From: CBFGTV01 sp965652145
GTDB lineage: Bacteria > Bacillota > Clostridia > Peptostreptococcales > Natronincolaceae
DNA: 62,376 bases
NCBI GenBank assembly: GCA_965652145.1
Contig: CBFGTV010000013.1
Coordinates: forward strand, 1 to 62,376
Direction of reading: 5' to 3'
This document shows positions 36,710 to 43,995 of the stretch, in pieces. The first letter of the stretch is position 1. Every line of letters starts with the position of its first letter. The notes under the pieces were generated by a model. That model did no database searches, was not told the DNA's origin, and was given only the letters and a program-made list of their open reading frames with translations. A program made the position numbers and the translations under genes.

Positions 36710-36733
36710 CGGCTAAGGCTATCTTCTTTTTTT
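36701..36733. terminator. Bidirectional terminator between dacF-like gene and sdaAA
   Basis: AGAAGATAGC (36701-36710) and GCTATCTTCT (36718-36727) form a perfect 10-base stem. T runs flank it on both strands, so it can end the carboxypeptidase message from the left and the sdaAA message from the right. The left arm contains the carboxypeptidase stop codon. Confidence 0.9.
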
Positions 36734-36739
36734 AGTTGA

Positions 36740-37615
36740 TTATTCACCTAAAATTTCTTTTTTAATTTTCTGACCTGTAGGAGTGGCGGCCAACCCACCC
36801 AGGGCACTTTCACGGAGCTCAAAGGGTAAGCATCTGCCAACTCGATACATTGATTCCACCACTTCATCGAAGGGAATAATACTTTTAACCCCTGCCAGAG
36901 CCATTTCAGCAGAAATTAGAGCATTGGCTGCACCTATACCATTACGTTTTTCACAGGGGGCCTCGACCAACCCTGCAATGGGGTCACAAACTAATCCAAG
37001 AACATTTTTCAAGGCAATGGCGGCGGCATGCAATGCTTCTTCAGGGGTTCCACCCATCATTTCGACAATAGCACCTGCTGCCATGGCAGCAGCAGAACCG
37101 GTTTCAGCCTGACAGCCTCCTTCTGCTCCAGCTACAGTGGCATTTTTGGAAATAATGAAACCAATGGCGCTGGCCGTGATGATTCCATTAAGTAATGCCT
37201 CCTCTGATAAATTAAATTCCTCTACAATGGTAATTAATGTACCAGGTAATATTCCACTGGAGCCTGCCGTTGGGGCCGCAACAATTTTCCCCATAGCGGC
37301 ATTCACCTCTAAAACCGCCATAGACCGGCTTATTGCACGGCTCATTAAAGAACCGCAGACGGATTTTTCTCTCCCATGACGATTATATATTTTTTTAGCG
37401 TCTCCTCCAATTAAACCACTGACTGACTTGATTTCTTCCTCTAAGCCCATTTTGACAGCATTTTTCATGATTTCAAGACTAACCCTCATTTTTTCAAGAA
37501 TTTCATCCGCTGTCAAGCCTGTGGCTTCCATCTCTTTTAACAGCATTACCTGATATATTTTTAAATTATTTTCTGCGCACAACTCTAATAGCTCAATTCC
37601 ACTAGAAAAGTTCAT
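36740..37615 (-). CDS. sdaAA: L-serine dehydratase, iron-sulfur type, alpha subunit
   Basis: With the beta subunit this enzyme deaminates L-serine to pyruvate and ammonia, using a [4Fe-4S] cluster in place of PLP. The 291-residue sequence carries the cluster-region cysteines in EGGCQAETGS, GLVCDPIAGLVEAPC and the start-region helices of the family. Start ATG 37615. It follows sdaAB by 17 bases. The two-subunit form is characteristic of Clostridia and Bacilli. Confidence 0.96.
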   Translation of the reverse strand: MNFSSGIELLELCAENNLKIYQVMLLKEMEATGLTADEILEKMRVSLEIMKNAVKMGLEEEIKSVSGLIGGDAKKIYNRHGREKSVCGSLMSRAISRSMAVLEVNAAMGKIVAAPTAGSSGILPGTLITIVEEFNLSEEALLNGIITASAIGFIISKNATVAGAEGGCQAETGSAAAMAAGAIVEMMGGTPEEALHAAAIALKNVLGLVCDPIAGLVEAPCEKRNGIGAANALISAEMALAGVKSIIPFDEVVESMYRVGRCLPFELRESALGGLAATPTGQKIKKEILGE

Positions 37616-37632
37616 GATCCTACCACCTTTAT

Positions 37633-38301
37633 TTAATTAATACTGACCAGATAGGCATTTGCAATATATTCAACATTTTTTATGTGCTTTAGAATCTCCA
37701 CATCGATATCATTATCGGTTTCAATAACCATAAAGGCACTTTTACCCCGATTATAACGGTATACCCGCATAAAGGCAATATTTATATTATACAGACTTAA
37801 AATAGCCGTTACCTTGGCAATGACCCCGGGTTTATCGGTATGGGAAATTATCAATGTTGGATAATCACCGGTGAATTCCAGTTTGACTCCGTCGATTTCC
37901 GTAATAACGATATTGCCGCCACCGATTGATGAGCCTAATATAGTCAGCTGCTCAGACTGTTGGTTCTCCATTTCAATTTTCACCGTATTGGGATGAACCT
38001 CCCCTAGGTCGGACTCATGAAAATGAAATACAATTCCCCTTTCTTCGGCAATTTCAAAGGAATGTTTAATTCGCTCATCATCCTCATTAAATCCTAAAAT
38101 TCCTCCCAGTAGTGCCTTATCGGTACCATGCCCCCGATAGGTCTTGGCAAAGGAGCCGTGAAGGTAAAAATTCACCTGCTTGATTTCCCCCTTCATCAGC
38201 CTGTGGGCTACCTTTCCCAATTTACAGGCACCTGCCGTATGGGAGCTGGAGGGGCCAATCATATTGGGTCCAACGATATCAAATATGCTAAAATCTTTCA
38301 T
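37633..38301 (-). CDS. sdaAB: L-serine dehydratase, iron-sulfur type, beta subunit
   Basis: The 222-residue subunit starts FDIVGPNMIGPSSSHTAGA, the signature of the beta domain, and ends in an ACT domain (HTDKPGVIAKVTAILSLY, about 150-222) that usually controls the enzyme through serine or a related ligand. Start ATG 38301 has TAGGAG before it. It leads the sdaAB-sdaAA operon. Confidence 0.96.
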   Translation of the reverse strand: MKDFSIFDIVGPNMIGPSSSHTAGACKLGKVAHRLMKGEIKQVNFYLHGSFAKTYRGHGTDKALLGGILGFNEDDERIKHSFEIAEERGIVFHFHESDLGEVHPNTVKIEMENQQSEQLTILGSSIGGGNIVITEIDGVKLEFTGDYPTLIISHTDKPGVIAKVTAILSLYNINIAFMRVYRYNRGKSAFMVIETDNDIDVEILKHIKNVEYIANAYLVSIN

Positions 38302-38494
38302 AAAGACTCCTACCTTTCTCAACCTATGCATGCTTCCCTATTCAATCTAACAGAAAACAGGAGACTTTTCCAGTTTATTTTCATTAATATTAAGGATATT
38401 TAAATTATTTAAATTTTATTGTAATTCAAAATTTTAAACAATCTTCCTGTACTATAAAATCCTTCTATTTCACTTTTATATGGATCACCCACCT

Positions 38495-40243
38495 TTAAAT
38501 CCTCTCTTTTGGCTCATATCGGGTATGTAATAAATGATGGGCCCTTTCCCCATAGGGTTCGCCCATGTAGGTCTCATATAGCTTGATTACCTCAGGGTTA
38601 AGATGGGATTTTCTGATTTTTTTGTTTTGATCCTCCTGATAGATTGCCAACTGTCTCTTCTTCACCACTTCATCGTTTCCAAAATGATAGGGCTGTCCCC
38701 CTCCGCCAATACACCCACCCGGGCAGGCCATAATCTCAATGGCATGGTATTCAGATTTGCCGCTTCTAATCTCTTCCAACAGATGCCTGGCATTTCCAAG
38801 GCCATGGGCAATCCCGATCTTTAATTCCCTTCCATTAACCGGTATAACGGCCTCCCGGAGTCCTTTTATTCCCCTCAATGAATGAAAATCTACCTTAGCC
38901 AGCTCACTTCCTGTCATCCATTCATGGACAGTTCGAACAGCGGCCTCAATTACACCTCCTGTGGTACCAAAAATAACCGAGGCTCCGGTTGATTCCCCCA
39001 GGGGATGATCATAATCCTCATCGGGCAGCTTATTAAAATCTATTCCGGCCTCCTTAATCATGGCAGCCAGTTCACGGGTTGTAATCACAATATCTACATT
39101 ATTGTAATCATCGATAGCAAGCTCTGTTCTGGCAGCCTCGGCTTTCTTGGCAATGCAAGGCATAACTGACACCATAACTATTTTTTTAGGGTCGATTCCC
39201 ATCTTCTCGGCAAAGTAAGTCTTAACAATGGTTCCAAGCATAATATGGGGTGATTTACAGGTGGAAGGTACATCTACCAAATCAGGAAATTGATGCTCAA
39301 TAAAGCTGACCCAGGCCGGGCAGCAGCTTGTCAGCATAGGCAGCCTGCCACCATGTTCCAATCGATGTAATAGCTCCTTGGCCTCTTCAACAATGGTTAC
39401 ATCGGCACCAAAATCTGTATCAAATACTTGATGGAAGCCAAGCCTTCTGAGGGAAGCTACCATTTTGCCAGTAACAATAGTGCCAGGTTCCATTCCAAAG
39501 AGCTCTCCCAGGGCCACCCTTATGGCCGGTGCTGTTTGTACAACTACATATTTTTCGGGGTCATTCAACGCCTCCCAAACCTTGGCGATATGATTTGCCT
39601 CGGTTAAGGCTGCTGTGGGGCAAACTGCTACGCAGGCCCCACAATAGGTACAGGAGGTTTCAACCATGGGTAAGTTAAAGGCCGGCCCCACAATAGTTTC
39701 ATAGCCCCTATTGAGTGCCGATAATATTCCACAGGTTTGAATCTCATTGCAGGCGGTTTCACAACGCCGACATAGGATACATTTGTTCTGATTTTTAACC
39801 AGGGCCTGACTGCTGCTATCTATATGAAATTCATTTCTCTTGCCTGAATAGTTTATTTCTCGAATATTCAATTCCTTAGCCAGGGCTTGCAGTTCACATT
39901 GTAGGTTTCTCGGGCAAATCAGACAGTCTGTAGGATGATTAGACAATAGAAGCTCCACCGCCATTCTCCTGGCCCTGATGGCCTTTAAACTGTCGGTACG
40001 GATGACCATTCCCTCATTAACGGGTGTGGCACAGGCCGGAGCTAAATTGGGCCGATCCTTTACTTCAACCATACAAACACGACAGGATGCCGTTCGATTA
40101 ACCATTTTTAAATCATGCAGATCTAAATGGCATAGGGTTGGTATTTTTATTCCTGCATCAATTGCTGCCTTTAAAATCGTATATTCCCTTGGCACGCTAA
40201 TTTCTTGATCATTAATTATTATTTTAACCTTTTCCTTTTTCAC
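38495..40243 (-). CDS. hydA: [FeFe] hydrogenase catalytic subunit HydA
   Basis: The 582-residue subunit makes or uses H2 at the H-cluster. In order: N-terminal [2Fe-2S] domain (CHLDLHDLK, CRVCMVEV), His-ligated [4Fe-4S] (HPTDCLICPRNLQC), two ferredoxin-type [4Fe-4S] clusters (CILCRRCETAC, CTYCGACVAVC), then the H-cluster motifs TSCCPAWV, MPCIAKK and CPGGCIGGGGQP. A C-terminal small-subunit-like region with CxGGxGQ is included. The start is GTG 40243, with AGGGGTG ahead. It is last in the operon of hydC, a small [2Fe-2S] protein and hydB, so it is an NAD(H)-linked hydrogenase, possibly electron-bifurcating. Confidence 0.97.
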   Translation of the reverse strand: MKKEKVKIIINDQEISVPREYTILKAAIDAGIKIPTLCHLDLHDLKMVNRTASCRVCMVEVKDRPNLAPACATPVNEGMVIRTDSLKAIRARRMAVELLLSNHPTDCLICPRNLQCELQALAKELNIREINYSGKRNEFHIDSSSQALVKNQNKCILCRRCETACNEIQTCGILSALNRGYETIVGPAFNLPMVETSCTYCGACVAVCPTAALTEANHIAKVWEALNDPEKYVVVQTAPAIRVALGELFGMEPGTIVTGKMVASLRRLGFHQVFDTDFGADVTIVEEAKELLHRLEHGGRLPMLTSCCPAWVSFIEHQFPDLVDVPSTCKSPHIMLGTIVKTYFAEKMGIDPKKIVMVSVMPCIAKKAEAARTELAIDDYNNVDIVITTRELAAMIKEAGIDFNKLPDEDYDHPLGESTGASVIFGTTGGVIEAAVRTVHEWMTGSELAKVDFHSLRGIKGLREAVIPVNGRELKIGIAHGLGNARHLLEEIRSGKSEYHAIEIMACPGGCIGGGGQPYHFGNDEVVKKRQLAIYQEDQNKKIRKSHLNPEVIKLYETYMGEPYGERAHHLLHTRYEPKERI

Positions 40244-40254
40244 ATTTACACCCC

Positions 40255-41874
40255 TTACTTCATTTTACAAACCCCAGCCGGGCATTCTTTATTTTTAACA
40301 TGGGCCAGGTATTCTTCACGAAAATATTTTAAAGTGCTCAGTACCGGATTAGGAGAAGATTGTCCTAATCCACAGAGGGAATTTTCCTTTATCATGTGCC
40401 CTAAGGCTTCAAGGCGTTCCAAGTCCTCTTCGGTTCCCTCCCCTTTTGTTATTCTTACTAATATTTCGTGAAGGCGCTTATTGCCAATTCTACAGGGAGT
40501 ACATTTACCGCAGGATTCCTCTTCTGTAAACTCTAGGTAAAATTTCGCTATGTTTACCATGCAATCATTTTCATCCATGACGATCATTCCCCCTGACCCC
40601 ATCATAGAGCCAATGGACTTTAGACTCTCATAATCGATCGGAATATCAATTAAATGCTCTGGAATACACCCACCGGAGGGACCTCCCGTTTGAACAGCCT
40701 TAAGACCATGATGATCCTTTACACCTCCGCCGATTTCATAAATAATATCCCTCAGCTTGATTCCCATGGGTACCTCCACCAAACCCACATTATTAATTTT
40801 TCCCGCCAGGGCAAAGACCTTTGTTCCTTTACTATTTTCTGTACCCAAGCTGCTAAACCATTCAGGTCCCTTTAAAATAATAGGGGGAACATTGGCAAGG
40901 GTTTCAACATTATTAACAATAGTGGGATAGTTCCATAGACCGCTTTCTGCTGGAAAGGGAGGTTTGGCATTGGGTTCTCCCCGTCCCCCCTCTACGGAAT
41001 TGATCAGGGCTGTTTCTTCTCCGCAAACAAAGGCCCCTGCCCCATATTTCAATTCAATATCAAAATTAAAATCTGTATCAAAGAGCCCTTCTCCTAACAG
41101 GCCATATTCTCGAGCCTGGTGAATGGCCACATTCAGCCTTTCTATTGCCAGAGGATACTCTGCCCGAATATAGATGAACCCCTTCTGAGCCCCTATGGCA
41201 TAGCCGGCAATGGCCATGGCTTCTAAAACACTATGGGGGTCCCCCTCCAGAATGCTTCGATCCATAAAGGCTCCTGGGTCTCCTTCATCGGCATTACATA
41301 TAACATATTTTTTGTCATTTCGATTTCGATAGGCCAGCTCCCATTTCGTACCTGTTGGAAAGCCTCCTCCGCCCCTTCCCCGTAGACCACTTTCCTTTAT
41401 CAGCTTAATGACCTCTGTCGGTTTCATTTTTGTCAGCGCATTCCCCAGGGCAAGGTAACCATCTAAGCCGATGTATTCTTCAATATTTTCTGGATCGATT
41501 ATACCGCAATTTCTAAGGGCAATTCGATGCTGCTTTTTATAAAAGGACATATCCCCTTGGTGCTCCACCTTTTCATGCAAATTGGGTTCCTCATAAAGCA
41601 GCTCCTCTATTCTTCTACCTTTAACAATTTGCTCCTCAAATATTTTTTTTGCATATCGAGGCTTAACTTCTACATAAAATATGTTATCTGGCAGTACCTT
41701 GATAATTGGCCCCTTCTCACAAAACCCAAAGCAGCCCGTTTGTATAACCGAAACTTCATTTTCATATCCATTTTTCTTGATTAAAAGCCGTAATGCTTCA
41801 ATTAATTTATGGCTGTCCTGGGAATGACAGCCCGTTCCTCCGCAAACCAACAAATGTTGTCTTTGACTTTTCAC
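40255..41874 (-). CDS. hydB: NuoF-like HydB subunit lacking the C-terminal ferredoxin domain
   Basis: HydB links the hydrogenase to NAD(H) through FMN. The 539-residue protein has a thioredoxin-like [2Fe-2S] domain (CGGTGCHSQDS, GCFGFCEKGP), the FMN/NADH core (GRGGGGFPTGTKWE, CNADEGDPGAFMDR), an SLBB domain, and the N3-type [4Fe-4S] site (SCGKCTPCRIGN, SLCGLGQ). It ends right at CPAGVC; the 2[4Fe-4S] ferredoxin domain found at this point in Thermotoga HydB is absent. The stop codon is followed at once by the hydA ribosome site, so this is not a visible frameshift. The loss may change whether ferredoxin can be used. The assignment is firm; the functional effect is inference. Confidence 0.95.
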   Translation of the reverse strand: MKSQRQHLLVCGGTGCHSQDSHKLIEALRLLIKKNGYENEVSVIQTGCFGFCEKGPIIKVLPDNIFYVEVKPRYAKKIFEEQIVKGRRIEELLYEEPNLHEKVEHQGDMSFYKKQHRIALRNCGIIDPENIEEYIGLDGYLALGNALTKMKPTEVIKLIKESGLRGRGGGGFPTGTKWELAYRNRNDKKYVICNADEGDPGAFMDRSILEGDPHSVLEAMAIAGYAIGAQKGFIYIRAEYPLAIERLNVAIHQAREYGLLGEGLFDTDFNFDIELKYGAGAFVCGEETALINSVEGGRGEPNAKPPFPAESGLWNYPTIVNNVETLANVPPIILKGPEWFSSLGTENSKGTKVFALAGKINNVGLVEVPMGIKLRDIIYEIGGGVKDHHGLKAVQTGGPSGGCIPEHLIDIPIDYESLKSIGSMMGSGGMIVMDENDCMVNIAKFYLEFTEEESCGKCTPCRIGNKRLHEILVRITKGEGTEEDLERLEALGHMIKENSLCGLGQSSPNPVLSTLKYFREEYLAHVKNKECPAGVCKMK

Positions 41875-41895
41875 TTGATTCCCTCCTGCTAGGTT

Positions 41896-42273
41896 TTAAT
41901 ATTGAGTATTTGCCTCAACTGTTAATTCCTCTAATATCTCTCCCTTAACCAAATGTCTTTCAACAATTTCCTTTGCCTTCTGGGCCGTTACTCTGCCATA
42001 GACCACCGGTTCCTTCCCCGGTACCTCAATCTGCACCTGAGGCTCTGCATAGCATTGACCCATACACCCTACCTGCACTACATAAACATTTTCCAGCTTA
42101 AAATCAGAAATGGCCTCTATCAAAGCCTGTAGCGTCTGCCGAGCCCCCTGGGCAATCCCGCAGGTTCCCATTCCCACCATCACTTTAATATCATCCTGCT
42201 CTCCCAGCTGCCTCACGTTGATTTTTTTTAGCGCCCTTTCTCTGATTTCCTTTAACTCCTCCAGAGATTTCAT
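41896..42273 (-). CDS. Small thioredoxin-like [2Fe-2S] ferredoxin of the hydrogenase operon
   Basis: The 125-residue protein has the thioredoxin-like [2Fe-2S] fold with four cysteines in CGIAQGA, GCMGQC and surrounding positions (GMGTCGIAQGA and QVGCMGQCYAEP). It resembles the N-terminal domain of HydB and many proteins found between hydC and hydB in Clostridia. It probably passes electrons in the complex. Start ATG 42273 follows GGGGGAAG and lies two bases after the hydC stop codon. Confidence 0.88.
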   Translation of the reverse strand: MKSLEELKEIRERALKKINVRQLGEQDDIKVMVGMGTCGIAQGARQTLQALIEAISDFKLENVYVVQVGCMGQCYAEPQVQIEVPGKEPVVYGRVTAQKAKEIVERHLVKGEILEELTVEANTQY

Positions 42274-42274
42274 A

Positions 42275-42796
42275 CTAGTTCTTCCCCCTTCCGTGCTGTT
42301 CCAATATTCCTGATAATTCCTCCGGTTTAACTCTTCCATAGACCTTGTCATCTACCATTAGAACCGGAGCAAGGCCGCATGCTCCAATACAACGAACTCC
42401 ATTGAGGGTAAATTTACCGTCCTTGGTGGTTTCCCCTGAGGTTATTTCAAGTTGACTGTTAAGTTCATCCAGTAGCTTACCTGCTCCCTTCACAAAGCAG
42501 GCTGTCCCTGTACAAACATTGATTAGCTTTTCCCCCCGAGGCTTATCATTAAAGTAATTATAAAAGCTGACTACACCATAAACCTTCGCTCCTGAAATTC
42601 CCAAGGCCCTGGCAACATAAAGCTGTACATCCCGGGGCAAATAACCAAAAATATCCTGAGCTTTATGTAAAACCTGAATTAGCGTCCCTTCTTTCTCAGG
42701 TAAGCGATCGATATAATCCTTTAACTCTTGATATTTTTCGTTGGGCAGCTTCCGTTCCTGATTATTTTTAGGCTGTAGCTTTATCGAATCTGACAT
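42275..42796 (-). CDS. hydC: NuoE-like HydC subunit
   Basis: The 173-residue protein is the NuoE-type [2Fe-2S] subunit. The four cysteines are in CTGTACFVKGA and CIGACGLAP; the helical N-terminus (PEKEGTLIQVLHKAQDIFGYLP) is typical. Start ATG 42796 has AAGGAAG ahead; an in-frame ATG at 42850 has no ribosome site. A terminator upstream makes it the first gene of the hydrogenase operon, and its promoter should lie at about 42800-42870 (a TGGTATGAT extended -10 is seen there). Confidence 0.94.
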   Translation of the reverse strand: MSDSIKLQPKNNQERKLPNEKYQELKDYIDRLPEKEGTLIQVLHKAQDIFGYLPRDVQLYVARALGISGAKVYGVVSFYNYFNDKPRGEKLINVCTGTACFVKGAGKLLDELNSQLEITSGETTKDGKFTLNGVRCIGACGLAPVLMVDDKVYGRVKPEELSGILEQHGRGKN

Positions 42797-42876
42797 ATTC
42801 CTTCTTCCTTTCTCAGCTTCCTTAATTTCACTTATATTTTTCATAATCATACCAATTCTTATGCATATTTACATAA

Positions 42877-42910
42877 AAAAGCTATTCAATCCTTAGATCG
42901 AATAGCTTTT
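42877..42910 (-). terminator. Intrinsic terminator after ridA
   Basis: AAAAGCTATTC (42877-42887) pairs with GAATAGCTTTT (42900-42910), and TTTTTTATG follows on the minus strand. It stands 35 bases after the ridA stop and before hydC. Confidence 0.9.
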
Positions 42911-42944
42911 AAAAAAAAATATTTGATTAAATTTTATTTCTTAT

Positions 42945-43325
42945 CTACTCAATTACAGCAATAGCCTCTATTTCAACCCTTACATCCTTTGGCAGCCTTG
43001 AAACCTCAACGCATGCCCTGGCAGGTTTATTATCTGTGAAGTAACTGGCATAAACCTCGTTGATTTGTCCAAATTCGTTCATGTCCTTGATAAAGACGCT
43101 GGTTTTTACCACATCATTGAAAGAGAAGCCGCCTTCCTCAAGAATTGCTTTTAAATTCTCCAGGCATTGCCTTGTTTGTTCTTTAATATCCTGTGAGACC
43201 AATTCCATGGTTTCTGGAACAAAGGGAATTTGACCGGAAACAAACAGCATATTACCCACCTGTACTGCCTGGGAATAGGGGCCAATGGCAGCCGGCGCCT
43301 TGACTGTGTTAACAACCTTTCTCAT
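42945..43325 (-). CDS. RidA-family enamine/imine deaminase
   Basis: The 126-residue protein is of the Rid (YjgF/YER057c/UK114) family, which removes reactive 2-aminoacrylate and similar imines made by PLP enzymes. GPYSQAV, FVSGQIP and the conserved Arg in RACVEVSRLPKDVRVEIEAIA are present. Start ATG 43325 has AAAGGAGG before it. It lies 12 bases after the PAS regulator gene, so the two form one unit that ends in a terminator. Confidence 0.95.
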   Translation of the reverse strand: MRKVVNTVKAPAAIGPYSQAVQVGNMLFVSGQIPFVPETMELVSQDIKEQTRQCLENLKAILEEGGFSFNDVVKTSVFIKDMNEFGQINEVYASYFTDNKPARACVEVSRLPKDVRVEIEAIAVIE

Positions 43326-43337
43326 AGAATTCCTCCT

Positions 43338-43985
43338 TTATCCATTTACTCTTATTTCATCTAAATAATTATAAATTGTATACCGAGAAACACATAAAAT
43401 TTTAGCCACATAATCAATTGCACCTTTAATTAAAAAGGCTCCTTGATCGTCCAGCTTCTTAACAATATTCACCTTTTCCTCCTTGTTCATATAGGCCACA
43501 GGCTTACCAAAGGCATCAAGGGTTTCTGATACGATATTCATTAGTACATCATTTACATTATTAGCAATGAAGTCCCCCATGGATGCCTCTACCTTTGAAT
43601 CAGTTAAAATCAGCTCCTCCAGGGACTTTTGAGCTACAACAAATTCTGAAATATCAATGTTTATACAGAGGCAGCCGATAATCTCATTTTCCTCATTGCG
43701 AATAAACATGGTTGAAGATTTCAAAACTCTGCCGTCAGAACTTTTATTTCTATAGTTTAAAATATTATCAGCATTTTTTCCCTTCCGTACCGCCTTTAAA
43801 CCTACATCCAACATGGGGCTGCCCACCGAACGACCTGTAACATGTCCATTGTAAATGGCAATGATTGATTTTTTTGATTCAGATATTTCATGTAAAACAA
43901 CTTCGCAATTTTTCCCAAAGGTCCGTGCAATTCCTTCTACCATGGGAATCATGCCTTTTAAAATTGGATGCAGTGTTTTTGCCAT
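43338..43985 (-). CDS. YheO-type PAS and helix-turn-helix regulator
   Basis: A 215-residue regulator of the YheO/DauR class. The N-terminal half has a PAS-like sensor (KNCEVVLHEI, GHVTGRSVGSPM, YRNKSSDGRVLKSSTMFIRN) and the last 50 residues are a helix-turn-helix (KGAIDYVAKILCVSRYTIYNYL). DauR controls D-arginine use in Pseudomonas. Coupled here to a RidA gene, it may respond to an amino acid or its imine. Start ATG 43985 lies 10 bases after leuS, so part of its message may come from there. Confidence 0.9.
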   Translation of the reverse strand: MAKTLHPILKGMIPMVEGIARTFGKNCEVVLHEISESKKSIIAIYNGHVTGRSVGSPMLDVGLKAVRKGKNADNILNYRNKSSDGRVLKSSTMFIRNEENEIIGCLCINIDISEFVVAQKSLEELILTDSKVEASMGDFIANNVNDVLMNIVSETLDAFGKPVAYMNKEEKVNIVKKLDDQGAFLIKGAIDYVAKILCVSRYTIYNYLDEIRVNG

Positions 43986-43995
43986 TTTATCCCCC

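Noticed and set aside
40255..40300. Frameshift at the end of hydB
   Set aside because: The stop codon is followed at once by the hydA ribosome site, with no leftover ferredoxin-like coding sequence in any frame.
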